Shown: positions 43,505-51,629, counted from the stretch's first letter. The stretch is 64,000 nucleotides of DNA from Actinorugispora endophytica (GCF_004363075.1 NZ_SNYN01000006.1:124001-188000); one strand, 5' to 3'. Numbers and translations: made by a program. Notes: generated by a model not told the origin, from the sequence alone.

Positions 43505-44614
43505 ATGGGCTTCGAGGTGCCGCTCTGGCGGGGGATCGCGGTGTTCCGGATCGCCTCGCTGGTGTACGCCGCGGCGCTGGTCATGCAGAACTTCGCGCTG
43601 CTGGCCCGTCCCGCCGGGGCGTGGACGGTCGTCGCGGTCATGGCGGTCTGGACGGTGACGGCCACCTACTCCTACGCCGAGCCGTCCCGCCGCTCCTGGG
43701 GGATGGTCGCCGCCGACCTCGGGGTGGCCTTCGCCTGCATGCTCAGCACCGGGTTCTTCGGCGGGGACGCCTACCTGGCGGTGGCGCCGCCGCTCACCGC
43801 GACCTGGTTCGGGGCCGCGCCCCTGGCCGCCGCGGTCATGGGAGGGCGGCGCTGGGCGGTCGGCGCGGCGCTCGGGTACGGGGTGTGCGACACCCTCCTG
43901 CGCGGTGAGGTCACCCCGGCCGTGATCAGCGGGGTCGTGCTGCTCCTGCTGGCCGGGTACGCCGTCGGGTACATGACGCACATCGCGGCCGAGGCCGAGC
44001 AGAGGTTCGCCCAGGCGGTCGAGCTGGAGGCGCGCACCCGCGAACGCGAGCGGCTGGCCCGGTCCATCCACGACTCGGTGCTCCAGGTGCTGGCGATGGT
44101 GCAGCGCAGGGGCGCCGAGATCGGCGGCGAGGCCGCCGAGCTGGGCCGCCTGGCGGGGGAGCAGGAGGCCGCGCTGCGCGCCCTCGTCGGCGTGGAGCAG
44201 CGTCCCGCGAAGCTCACCGGGGCCGAGACCGATATCGGGGCGCTGCTGAGCGCGCACGCCTCGGCGCGGGTCACCGTGTCCACGCCCGCCACCGAGGTGC
44301 CGCTCCCGTCGGAGACCGCGGCCGAGGTGGACGCGGCGGTGCGCGCGGCCCTGGCCAACGTGGACCGCCACTGCCCGCCGGGGACCCGGGTGTGGCTGCT
44401 GGTGGAGGACGAGGGCGACGCGGTGGTGGTGACCGTGCGCGACGACGGCCCCGGCATGTGCGCCGGGCGGGTCGAGGAGGCCGAGGCGGACGGGCGGCTG
44501 GGGCTGGCCCAGTCCATCCGGGGGCGCGTCCGGGACGTCGGCGGCGAGACCGTGATCACCACGGCCCCGGGCGAGGGCGTGGAGATCGAGATCCGGGTCC
44601 CCTCGAAGCCGTGA
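43505..44614 (+). CDS. macS: MacS-family sensor histidine kinase
   Basis: Membrane sensor kinase of the HisKA_3 (NarL-partner) class. 369 residues. About five membrane segments occupy the first 160 residues. The dimerisation/phosphoacceptor motif RLARSIHDSVLQVLAMVQRR holds the His near residue 193. The HATPase domain carries DDGPGM near 315 and a GLAQSI G-box. ATG 43505. It is followed 55 bp later by its partner regulator. Streptomyces MacRS affects development (from memory); signal unknown. Confidence 0.9.
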   Translation: MGFEVPLWRGIAVFRIASLVYAAALVMQNFALLARPAGAWTVVAVMAVWTVTATYSYAEPSRRSWGMVAADLGVAFACMLSTGFFGGDAYLAVAPPLTATWFGAAPLAAAVMGGRRWAVGAALGYGVCDTLLRGEVTPAVISGVVLLLLAGYAVGYMTHIAAEAEQRFAQAVELEARTRERERLARSIHDSVLQVLAMVQRRGAEIGGEAAELGRLAGEQEAALRALVGVEQRPAKLTGAETDIGALLSAHASARVTVSTPATEVPLPSETAAEVDAAVRAALANVDRHCPPGTRVWLLVEDEGDAVVVTVRDDGPGMCAGRVEEAEADGRLGLAQSIRGRVRDVGGETVITTAPGEGVEIEIRVPSKP

Positions 44615-44669
44615 GGCGCCGGCCCCGCGAGGATCCGAGAGAGCGCTCCGGCACGCTAACGTCACCCCC

Positions 44670-45326
44670 ATGACGAACGACATCCGGGTCATGGTGGTCG
44701 ACGACCACCCCATGTGGCGCGACGCGGTCGCGCGGGACCTCGCCGAGGCGGGGTACGAGGTCGTGGCCACCGCCGGCGACGGGGGCAAGGCGGTGCGGAT
44801 CGCCCCGGCGGCGCGGGCCACCGTGGCGGTGGTCGACCTCCAGCTCCCCGACATGTCGGGGGTGCGGGTGACCTCGGAGCTGCTCGCGCTGGAGTCCCCG
44901 CCCCGGATCCTCATCCTGTCCGCCAGCGGGGAGCACCAGGACGTCCTGGACGCGGTCAAGGCCGGGGCCACCGGCTACCTGCTCAAGTCGGCCAGCAAGG
45001 ACGAGCTGATCGACGCGGTCACCCGGGTGCACCAGGGCGACGCCGTGTTCACGCCGGGACTGGCCGGGCTCGTGCTGGGGGAGTACCGCCGCCTGGCCGC
45101 CGCCCCCGAGCCCGCCGGAAGCCCGGACACCCCCCGGTTGACCGACCGCGAGACCGAGGTCCTGCGCCTGGTCGCCAAGGGGCTGACCTACAAGCAGATC
45201 GCCGCGCGGCTCACCCTCTCGCACCGCACCGTGCAGAACCACGTGCAGAACACGCTCAACAAGCTCCAGCTGCACAACCGCGTGGAGCTGGTGCGCTACG
45301 CGATCGACCAGGGCCTGGACGACTAG
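44670..45326 (+). CDS. macR: LuxR/NarL-family response regulator, partner of MacS
   Basis: 218 residues. Receiver domain with acidic pair VVDDHP, phosphoacceptor Asp in VVDLQLPDMSG (near 57), Lys in GYLLKSASKDE; then a LuxR HTH (about 150-205) with LTDRETEVLRLVAKGLTYKQ and SHRTVQNHVQNTLNKL. ATG 44670. The stop TAG forms part of the CTAG end of the repeat element that begins at 45323, so the element may have set the gene's 3' end. Confidence 0.92.
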   Translation: MTNDIRVMVVDDHPMWRDAVARDLAEAGYEVVATAGDGGKAVRIAPAARATVAVVDLQLPDMSGVRVTSELLALESPPRILILSASGEHQDVLDAVKAGATGYLLKSASKDELIDAVTRVHQGDAVFTPGLAGLVLGEYRRLAAAPEPAGSPDTPRLTDRETEVLRLVAKGLTYKQIAARLTLSHRTVQNHVQNTLNKLQLHNRVELVRYAIDQGLDD

Positions 45327-45477
45327 GGAGTCTCCGTCGCGGGGGTGTTTCGGCGTGCCGGTGCTTCGGGTGGGTCTTTCGGCCTCCTGTCACGCGGAGC
45401 ACGGGGTTGCAGCGGGCGGCGACGGCGGGTGCGGGCCGGGGCCGCGCCCACGGTGTCCGTTTCGCGTGGTTTCCGGT

Positions 45478-45536
45478 GGTGATCTTGCTGTTTCCCCCCG
45501 AGAACCTTGATTTCGGGGGGAAACAGCAAGATCACC
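45478..45536. repeat. 24-bp perfect palindrome inside the macR-pfkA element
   Basis: Arms starting GGTGATCTTGCTGTTTCCCC pair over 24 bp with an 11-nt loop. Stem opening TGATCTTG resembles the other palindrome families (GATCGTGG, GATCATGG). Confidence 0.75.
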
Positions 45537-45561
45537 GGACATTCGAGGGCGGTTCCGCCCC

Positions 45562-45637
45562 CACCCGGAATGATCATGGGCTTTCCGCCCTTCCGGCCCC
45601 CGAAACGGGCAGAAAGCCCAAGACCGTCAACAAAACC
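45562..45637. repeat. Dispersed palindromic repeat, family 2 copy B
   Basis: Begins CACCCGGAATGATCATGGGC, right stem arm GGGCAGAAAGCCCAAG, and ends GTCAACAAAACC. Same layout as copies at 21036 and 54965. Confidence 0.75.
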
Positions 45638-45728
45638 ACCGGTGCCCGAATCGCCCCCGCAACGGAGGTTCCCTAGCGGACCGGTCAGGACCGCCGCGGA
45701 GATTTCCGCAGGGGAGGGCCGCCGCGGG

Positions 45729-45757
45729 TTGGTCTCCGGTACCGCGGGCGATATGGT
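45729..45757 (+). promoter_or_regulatory. Promoter of pfkA
   Basis: TTGGTC (45729-45734), 17-bp spacer, TATGGT (45752-45757). The -10 lies inside the palindrome at 45752, and the pfkA ATG is about 155 bp downstream. Confidence 0.5.
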
Positions 45758-45767
45758 CTAGACCATA
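45752..45767. promoter_or_regulatory. DasR-type (dre-like) operator over the pfkA -10
   Basis: TATGGTCTAGACCATA is a perfect 16-bp palindrome whose core TGGTCTAGACCA equals the core of the dre consensus bound by the GntR-family regulator DasR in streptomycetes (established knowledge). Its overlap with the -10 implies repression when occupied. Confidence 0.62.
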
Positions 45768-45912
45768 GGATGGTCGCGGCGTGTGGACGGAGTCCCGCGG
45801 TGCGCGTCCGGCGTGGGGCGTACCCGTGGTGCGACAGCTCGGCCCGGGGCTGCTTCGTTTTCGCAATGCCCGTGTCGTACGGGATTCCAGACGAGTTCAA
45901 GGAGTACACCAC

Positions 45913-46938
45913 ATGCGAGTCGGGGTGCTGACCGGTGGCGGCGACTGCCCGGGTCTGAACGCGGTCATCCGCGCGGTTGTCCGCAAGGGCATCAAGGACT
46001 ACGGATACGAGTTCGTCGGCTTCCGCGACGGCTGGCGCGGCCCCCTCGAGGGCGACACCATGCCGCTGGACATCTCCGCGGTCCGCGGGATCCTCCCGCG
46101 CGGCGGAACCATCCTGGGTTCCTCGCGCACCAACCTGATGAAGATCGACGGCGGCGTCGAGCGGGTCAAGGACAACCTCGCGGGCCTGGGCGTGGACGCC
46201 CTCGTGGCCATCGGCGGCGAGGACACCCTCGGCGTGGCGCGCCAGCTCTTCGACCGCGACGTCAAGGTCGTGGGCGTGCCCAAGACCATCGACAACGACC
46301 TGAACGCCACCGACTACACCTTCGGCTTCGACACCGCGGTGAACATCGCCACCGAGGCGATCGACCGGCTGCACACCACCGCCGAGTCGCACCACCGCGC
46401 CCTGATCGTCGAGGTCATGGGCCGCCACGCGGGCTGGATCGCGCTGCACTCGGGCATGGCCGCGGGCGCCAACGTCATCCTGATCCCCGAGCGGCCCTTC
46501 GACATCGGCGAGGTCGTCGCGCACGTGGAGAGCCGCTTCAAGACCAACTACGCGCCGATCATCGTGGTCGCCGAGGGGGCCCACCCCAAGGACGGCCAGA
46601 TGGAGCTCAGCACCGGCGAGAAGGACTCCTTCGGGCACGTGCGCCTGGGCGGCATCGGCCAGCGCCTGGCCGAGGAGATCGAGTCCCGCACCGGCAAGGA
46701 GGCCCGGTCGGTGGTCCTCGGCCACGTGCAGCGCGGCGGCACCCCGTCGGCGTTCGACCGCGTCCTGGCCACCCGTCTCGGCTCCAACGCCATCGCCGCG
46801 GTCAACGACAAGGAGTTCGGCAAGATGGTCGCCCTCCAGGGCACCGAGATCGTCCGTGTCGACCTGGCCGAGGCCACCGAGACCCTCAAGACGGTCCCGA
46901 CCGAGCGCTACGAGGAGGCCGAGGTCTTCTTCGGCTAG
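45913..46938 (+). CDS. pfkA: 6-phosphofructokinase, probable PPi-type signature
   Basis: Phosphorylates fructose 6-phosphate. 341 residues, PfkA family. N-terminal MRVGVLTGGGDCPGLNAVIR, active-site PKTIDNDLNATD (near 124), GGEDTLGVA (near 103) and MGRHAGWIAL. The pair Asp in GGEDT and Lys in PKTIDND are the residues that mark pyrophosphate-using PFKs, where ATP enzymes have Gly at both (established for the family). Use of PPi is therefore suspected, not proven. ATG 45913 after AAGGAG. Controlled by the dre-like site at 45752. Confidence 0.93.
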   Translation: MRVGVLTGGGDCPGLNAVIRAVVRKGIKDYGYEFVGFRDGWRGPLEGDTMPLDISAVRGILPRGGTILGSSRTNLMKIDGGVERVKDNLAGLGVDALVAIGGEDTLGVARQLFDRDVKVVGVPKTIDNDLNATDYTFGFDTAVNIATEAIDRLHTTAESHHRALIVEVMGRHAGWIALHSGMAAGANVILIPERPFDIGEVVAHVESRFKTNYAPIIVVAEGAHPKDGQMELSTGEKDSFGHVRLGGIGQRLAEEIESRTGKEARSVVLGHVQRGGTPSAFDRVLATRLGSNAIAAVNDKEFGKMVALQGTEIVRVDLAEATETLKTVPTERYEEAEVFFG

Positions 46939-46955
46939 ACCGGGGCCCGGAACCG

Positions 46956-46990
46956 CCGGGGCCCCGCCGCGTCGCGCGGTGGGGCCCCGG
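46956..46990 (+). terminator. pfkA terminator
   Basis: 16-bp arms starting CCGGGGCCCCGCCGCG with one G-T pair and a 3-nt loop, 17 bp after the stop codon. Confidence 0.72.
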
Positions 46991-47115
46991 CGTCGTCCGC
47001 CGCGCGGCCGGGGGCGACGCGGGAGCGGACGAACCGGTTGCGGCGGTCGCCGATACTGGAGTGAGCGGCCTCAGTGCGGCCGCTCCCATCAGGCTGACAC
47101 ACCGGAGGTACCGTC

Positions 47116-48384
47116 ATGTCCGCGTCGCTCGACTCCGCGGCCGTCGAAGTGAGTGCGGACGGCGTGGACGGGACCGGTCCCGAGGGACTGGGTGAACTGT
47201 GCGTGCTCATGAAGCTCGGTGAGATCGTGCTCAAGGGCAGCAACCGGCACCTGTTCGAACGCCGTCTGCAGAACAACATCCGCGCCGCCGCCAAGGGCCT
47301 GGCCGACATCAGGATCTCCCAGCGCAGGGGCGTCATCATGCTGCGCATGCCCGACGCCTCCGACATCGAGGTCGCCGAGCTGGGCGAGCGCATGTGCAAC
47401 GTGATGGGCGTCGTCTGGGTGCACCTGGTGCGCCGGGTGGAGAAGGACCTCGACGTGGTCACCGGCGTGGCGGTGCGGTCCATGGCCGACCGCTCCGGCA
47501 CCTTCGCGGTGCGGGCGCGCCGCCGGGACAAGCGCTTCCCGCTGCTCTCCTCCGAGCTGGCCGCGCACGTGGGCGCCGCCGTCAGGGAGGCGAACCCGCG
47601 GCTGTCCGTCGACCTCAAGAAGCCCGACAACGTGGTGCACGTCGAGGTCGACAAGGACGAGGTGTTCGTCTTCACCGACGGGATGCCCGGCCAGGGCGGT
47701 CTGCCCGTGGGGATGAGCGGCCGCGCGCTGGTGCTCATGTCGGGCGGCATCGACTCGCCCGTCGCCGCGCACCGGATGATGCGACGCGGCCTCAAGGTCG
47801 ACTTCCTGCACTTCTCCGGCATGCCGTTCACCGGCCCCGAGTCCATCTACAAGGCCTACAGCCTGGTCCGCCAGCTCGACCGCTTCCAGAGCGGCTCGCG
47901 GCTGTACGTGGTGCCCTTCGGCAAGGCCCAGCAGCAGATCAAGAACTCGGGGGTGGAGCGGCTGCAGATCGTCGCCCAGCGCCGCCTCATGCTCAAGACC
48001 GCCGAGGCGCTCGCCGACCGGCTCGGCGGCGCGGCCCTGGTCACCGGGGACGCGCTCGGGCAGGTCTCCAGCCAGACCCTGACCAACATCACCGCCCTGG
48101 ACGACGCCGTCGACCTGCCGATCCTGCGCCCGCTGATCGGCATGGACAAGAGCGAGATCATGGACCAGGCCCGCAGGATCGGCACGCTCGCCATCTCCGA
48201 GCTGCCCGACGAGGACTGCTGCACCATGCTGACCCCGCGCCAGGTGGAGACCGCCGCCAAGATCCCCGACCTGCGCCAGATCGAGAAGCGGCTCGACGCC
48301 GAGGAGCTCGCCGAGCACCTGGCGAACACCGCCCAGCTGCACCGCCCCAGCTTCCTGGGCGCGGAGACCGCCGAGGTGGGGTAG
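47116..48384 (+). CDS. thiI: tRNA 4-thiouridine synthase/sulfurtransferase ThiI
   Basis: Adenylates tRNA U8 and transfers sulfur; in some bacteria it also serves thiazole synthesis. 422 residues. N-terminal ferredoxin-like and THUMP domains (about 25-185, KLGEIVLKGSNRHLFERRL), then the PP-loop VLMSGGIDSPVAAHRMM (near 204) and a C-terminal Cys region DEDCCTMLTP. No rhodanese domain follows, so an outside sulfur donor is needed. ATG 47116 after GGAGG. It lies 9 kb from the thi genes. Confidence 0.94.
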   Translation: MSASLDSAAVEVSADGVDGTGPEGLGELCVLMKLGEIVLKGSNRHLFERRLQNNIRAAAKGLADIRISQRRGVIMLRMPDASDIEVAELGERMCNVMGVVWVHLVRRVEKDLDVVTGVAVRSMADRSGTFAVRARRRDKRFPLLSSELAAHVGAAVREANPRLSVDLKKPDNVVHVEVDKDEVFVFTDGMPGQGGLPVGMSGRALVLMSGGIDSPVAAHRMMRRGLKVDFLHFSGMPFTGPESIYKAYSLVRQLDRFQSGSRLYVVPFGKAQQQIKNSGVERLQIVAQRRLMLKTAEALADRLGGAALVTGDALGQVSSQTLTNITALDDAVDLPILRPLIGMDKSEIMDQARRIGTLAISELPDEDCCTMLTPRQVETAAKIPDLRQIEKRLDAEELAEHLANTAQLHRPSFLGAETAEVG

Positions 48385-48401
48385 CCCCGCCGGCCTGCTC
48401 C

Positions 48402-48444
48402 GCCCCGAGGCCGCGTCGTCCGCCGGACGACGCGGCCTCGGGGC
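48402..48444. terminator. Bidirectional terminator between thiI and aroF
   Basis: Perfect 20-bp arms starting GCCCCGAGGCCGCGTCGTCC with a GCC loop, between the convergent genes. Confidence 0.8.
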
Positions 48445-48454
48445 CCCGCCGGGC

Positions 48455-49501
48455 TCACACCCCGGTCGCCACCCGCTCGGGCGCGGCGGCCAGGGTCCGG
48501 CCCAGCATCGCCGGGAGCGTGGCCACGACCCGGGCCAGCTCGTCCAGGTCCGCGCCGACCAGCGCCTGGGGGCCGTCGCACAGCGCGGTCTCGGGCTCGG
48601 GGTGCACGTCCACGATGATGCCGTCGGCGCCCACCGCGATCGCCGCGCGTGACAGGGGAAGTACCAGGTCGCGCTTGCCGCCCGAGTGCGACGGGTCCAC
48701 GATCACCGGCAGATGCGACAGCCTCTGGGCCACCGGGACCGCGCTGATGTCCAGGGTGTTGCGGGTGGCCTTCTCGAAGGTGCGGATGCCGCGCTCGCAC
48801 AGGACGATGTCCAGGTTGCCGCGCTGGGCGATGTACTCCGCCGCCATCAGCCACTCCTCGATGGTGGAGCTCATGCCGCGCTTGAGCATGACCGGTCGGC
48901 CCGCCTCGCCGGCGGCCTGCAGCAGCGCGAAGTTCTGCATGTTGCGGGTGCCGATCTGCAGCATGTCCGCGTAGGAGGCGACCAGCTCCACGTCGGCGGC
49001 GTCCACGACCTCGGTCACGATCGGCAGACCGGTCTCGGCGCGCACGTCGGACAGGATCTTCAGGCCGGTCTCGCCCAGCCCCTGGAAGGCGTAGGGGGAG
49101 GTGCGCGGCTTGTACGCGCCGCCGCGCAGCAGCGAGGCCCCCGCGGCCTTGGCCATCAGGGCCGCGGCCAGGGTCTGCTCGGGCGTCTCCACCGCGCACG
49201 GCCCGGCGATCAGCGTCATGTGGTCGCCGCCGATGGGAACCCCGGCCACGCTCACGACCGAGCGGCTCACGTGGTTCTCCCGGCTGACCAGCTTGTAGGG
49301 GGCGGAGATGCGCAGCACGTCCGCCACTCCGGGGAGGGCGTTCAGGTCGAGGGTCTCGAACTGCTGGACATCGCCGACGAGCCCGATGATGGTCCGGCTC
49401 ACGCCCCGGGTCACGTAGGCCTCGCCGCCCGCGGTGGCGACGAGGTCCACGATCGAGTCGATGTTGTCGGAAGTGGCTTCGGGTGTCATGACGATGACCA
49501 T
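48455..49501 (-). CDS. aroF: 3-deoxy-7-phosphoheptulonate (DAHP) synthase, class I-beta with ferredoxin-like domain
   Basis: First enzyme of the shikimate pathway: PEP plus erythrose 4-phosphate to DAHP. 348 residues. The N-terminal ~85 residues form the ferredoxin-like regulatory domain (VIVMTPEATSDNIDSIVDLV) known from Thermotoga-type enzymes, where tyrosine or phenylalanine binds. The barrel follows with LIAGPCAVET, GGAYKPRTSPYAFQG, VMLKRG, CERGIRTFE and VDPSHSGGKRD. ATG 49501 after AAGGA. A leader peptide and attenuator precede it. M. tuberculosis and streptomycetes carry a class II enzyme at this place (from memory). Confidence 0.94.
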   Translation of the reverse strand: MVIVMTPEATSDNIDSIVDLVATAGGEAYVTRGVSRTIIGLVGDVQQFETLDLNALPGVADVLRISAPYKLVSRENHVSRSVVSVAGVPIGGDHMTLIAGPCAVETPEQTLAAALMAKAAGASLLRGGAYKPRTSPYAFQGLGETGLKILSDVRAETGLPIVTEVVDAADVELVASYADMLQIGTRNMQNFALLQAAGEAGRPVMLKRGMSSTIEEWLMAAEYIAQRGNLDIVLCERGIRTFEKATRNTLDISAVPVAQRLSHLPVIVDPSHSGGKRDLVLPLSRAAIAVGADGIIVDVHPEPETALCDGPQALVGADLDELARVVATLPAMLGRTLAAAPERVATGV

Positions 49502-49550
49502 GAGAGTTGTCCTTAACGAGTCGTGCGGAGGGCCTGGAGGTGTCCGGACA

Positions 49551-49586
49551 GACGAAAAAGCCCCGGGCCAGAGGGCCCGGGGCTTT
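49551..49586 (-). terminator. Attenuator terminator upstream of aroF
   Basis: On the minus strand AAAGCCCCGGGCC-CTCT-GGCCCGGGGCTTT is followed by two more T residues, a classic intrinsic terminator (13-bp stem, five T in a row). It lies 14 nt after the stop of an aromatic-rich leader peptide and 50 nt before the aroF ATG. Confidence 0.8.
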
Positions 49587-49600
49587 CGAAGTCGTCCGTG

Positions 49601-49672
49601 TCAGCGCAGCACTGGCGGGGCGACCGTTCCCGTGGGCCGGTAGCCATAAAAGCGCCAGAAGTTCTGCTGCAT
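49601..49672 (-). CDS. aroF leader peptide (attenuator)
   Basis: 23-codon ORF MQQNFWRFYGYRPTGTVAPP plus VLR. Residues 5-11 contain Phe, Trp, Phe, Tyr and Tyr, the end-products of the pathway that aroF starts. Ribosome stalling there would be expected to change the folding of the terminator at 49551. The ATG lies 7 nt after a -10 TATAGT, so the mRNA is probably leaderless. The analogous arrangement is known for corynebacterial aro genes (from memory). Confidence 0.75.
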   Translation of the reverse strand: MQQNFWRFYGYRPTGTVAPPVLR

Positions 49673-49679
49673 GCCAGCG

Positions 49680-49685
49680 ACTATA
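49680..49685 (-). promoter_or_regulatory. -10 element of the aroF leader transcript
   Basis: TATAGT on the minus strand, followed by 7 nt and the leader ATG. No good -35 can be seen. Confidence 0.55.
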
Positions 49686-49780
49686 GCGCACCGGACCGGC
49701 GGCGCCGGGTACAGGGGGCCGGGGGAGCGGATGTGAAAGCCTGACAGGATGGCGGTGGACCGACTTCCGGGGGAGAGCGA

Positions 49781-50383
49781 TTGTCCGAGCAGCGACTGCC
49801 GCCGGGGCAGTATGTGCCAAGCGAGTGGCCGACGATGCACTACGGTCCGGTGCCGCGGTTCCGCCCGCAGCGCTGGGATCTACGGGTCTACGGGGCCACG
49901 GCGGGGGACGAGCGGTACCGGTGGGACTGGGGGGGCTTCGAGGCGCTGCCGCGTGTCGACGTCGTCGCGGACTTCCACTGCGTGACCAGGTTCACGGTCC
50001 AGAACGTGGCGTGGCGCGGCGTGTCCGCCCTCACGCTGGTCGAGGCCGCGCCGCCGGAGGGGGCGGCCACGCACGTCATGGTCTGGGCCGAGTACGGCTA
50101 CAGCGCCAACCTGCGCATGGACGACTTCCTGCGCCCCGACGTGCTCCTGGCGACCCACCGGGACGGCGAGCCGATCGAGCCCGGGCACGGGGCCCCGGTC
50201 CGCCTGGTGGTGCCGCACCTGTACGGCTGGAAGAGCGTGAAGTGGGTGCGCGCCATCGAGTACCTGACCGCCGACCGGCGCGGGTTCTGGGAGGAGCGCG
50301 GCTACCACAACATCGCCGACCCCTGGTCCGAGCAGAGGTACTCCTACCAGGAGGAGCCCGGCCAGGGCCCGCCGCTGGGCTGA
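49781..50383 (+). CDS. Molybdopterin-binding oxidoreductase domain protein
   Basis: 200 residues, a single sulfite-oxidase/YedY-like molybdopterin domain. YGPVPRFRPQRWDLRVYG opens the domain, VVADFHCVTRF contains the Cys that normally ligates Mo, and VRLVVPHLYGWKSVKWVRAIE closes it. No Tat signal and no dimerisation domain, so it looks cytosolic. TTG 49781 after GGGGGAG is the likely start. Substrate unknown; no moco genes are nearby. Confidence 0.85.
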   Translation: MSEQRLPPGQYVPSEWPTMHYGPVPRFRPQRWDLRVYGATAGDERYRWDWGGFEALPRVDVVADFHCVTRFTVQNVAWRGVSALTLVEAAPPEGAATHVMVWAEYGYSANLRMDDFLRPDVLLATHRDGEPIEPGHGAPVRLVVPHLYGWKSVKWVRAIEYLTADRRGFWEERGYHNIADPWSEQRYSYQEEPGQGPPLG

Positions 50384-50447
50384 CCGGCCGCGGCCGGTGT
50401 CGCCGATTCCCGCCCCGCGCGCCGGAGCGATCCCCTAGCTTGGCCGC

Positions 50448-51629
50448 ATGGTCTATGTCGCCGCCGTCTCCTCCGTGGTCGCGGTGCTGTGCGCGGGCGA
50501 GCTGGTCCGGCGCTCCTGGCGCCTCCGGCGTGTCCGGTGCGCCGAGCACGCGTTCACGGCCGACGCCACGCGCTCCATCCTGCACACCGCCTCGCTGGCG
50601 GCCCCCGCGCTGCGCCAGGGGCTGCGCCGCGAACCGGCCCGGCGCGCGGTGCGGCACGTGCGGGCGCTGCTGGGCACCCCGGCCGTCGCGATCGCGGACA
50701 CCACGCGGACCCTCGCCTGGCACGGCTGCGGGCCGGGGCACGAGTCCCAGGCCGCGCGCCTGGCGGTGCGGGCGGTCGCCGACGCGCGGACGCACGTCGA
50801 GGACCGCCTGGTCTGCGGCGACCCCGGCTGCGGGCTGCGCTCGGTGGTGACCGCGCCCATCACCGTGGACGGGCGGCCCGTCGGCGCGCTCATGGCGTTC
50901 GACTCCGAGGCGACCCCGGTGCTGGTCAAGGCCACCACCGAGGTCGCCCGCTGGATCTCCGGACAACTGGAGCTGGGCGAGCTGGACAGCTCCCGCGCCC
51001 GCCTTGCCGACGCCGAACTCAAGGCGCTGCGCCTGCAGATCTCCCCGCACTTCGTCTACAACTGCCTCACCACCATCGCGTCCTTCGTGCGCACCGACCC
51101 CGACCGGGCCCGCGCGCTCCTGCTGGACTTCGCCGACTTCGCCCGGTACTCCTTCCGCGGGTCGCGCAACCTCACCACGCTGGACGAGGAGCTGCGCGCG
51201 ATCGACAAGTACCTGGCGCTGGAGCGGGCCAGGTTCGGCCCGCGGCTGCGGCTGAGCGTGCGGGTCGCGCCCGAGGTGCTCGCCGTCGAGGTTCCGTTCC
51301 TGAGCCTGCAGCCGCTGGTGGAGAACGCGATCCGGCACGGGCTGGAGGGGAAGTCGGGGCTGCGGCACGTCAGCCTCATCGCGCGCGACGCCGGCGCCGA
51401 GGCGCACATCAGCGTGGAGGACGACGGCGTCGGCATGGATCCCGACCGGGCCCGCGCGATCCTGGCCGGGGACTCGGCGGACTCGGCCGGGATCGGGCTG
51501 GCCAACGTGGACGAGCGGCTCCGCGGCATGTTCGGGGACGTCTACGGCCTGGTCATCGAGACCGCCCCGAACGCGGGCACGAAGGTGAACCTGCGCATCC
51601 CCAAGTTCCGGGTGGGATCCGGGTACTGA
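50448..51629 (+). CDS. LytS-type sensor histidine kinase
   Basis: 393 residues. A short N-terminal membrane segment, a GAF-like sensor region (about 60-170, with a Cys pair VCGDPGCGL), then the His_kinase domain with LQISPHFVYNCLTTIASFVR (phosphoacceptor His near 204) and a HATPase end with DDGVGMDPD and GIGLANVDERL. It partners the LytTR regulator 170 bp downstream, and both lie ahead of a symporter, resembling known carboxylate-uptake systems (inference). Confidence 0.9.
   Translation: MVYVAAVSSVVAVLCAGELVRRSWRLRRVRCAEHAFTADATRSILHTASLAAPALRQGLRREPARRAVRHVRALLGTPAVAIADTTRTLAWHGCGPGHESQAARLAVRAVADARTHVEDRLVCGDPGCGLRSVVTAPITVDGRPVGALMAFDSEATPVLVKATTEVARWISGQLELGELDSSRARLADAELKALRLQISPHFVYNCLTTIASFVRTDPDRARALLLDFADFARYSFRGSRNLTTLDEELRAIDKYLALERARFGPRLRLSVRVAPEVLAVEVPFLSLQPLVENAIRHGLEGKSGLRHVSLIARDAGAEAHISVEDDGVGMDPDRARAILAGDSADSAGIGLANVDERLRGMFGDVYGLVIETAPNAGTKVNLRIPKFRVGSGY

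Larger units (their letters stand above)
45323..45676. mobile_element. MITE-like element with imperfect terminal inverted repeats, between macR and pfkA
   Basis: Left end 45323-45363 and the inverted right end 45636-45676 match at 32 of 41 positions and both begin CTAGGGA. Inside are a 24-bp palindrome (45478) and the family 2 repeat (45562). There is no transposase or coding frame. The left end also matches the sequence beginning at the PASTA-kinase stop codon (55144, minus strand) for about 80 bp. A non-autonomous transposon or a composite of regulatory repeats are both possible. Confidence 0.5.
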
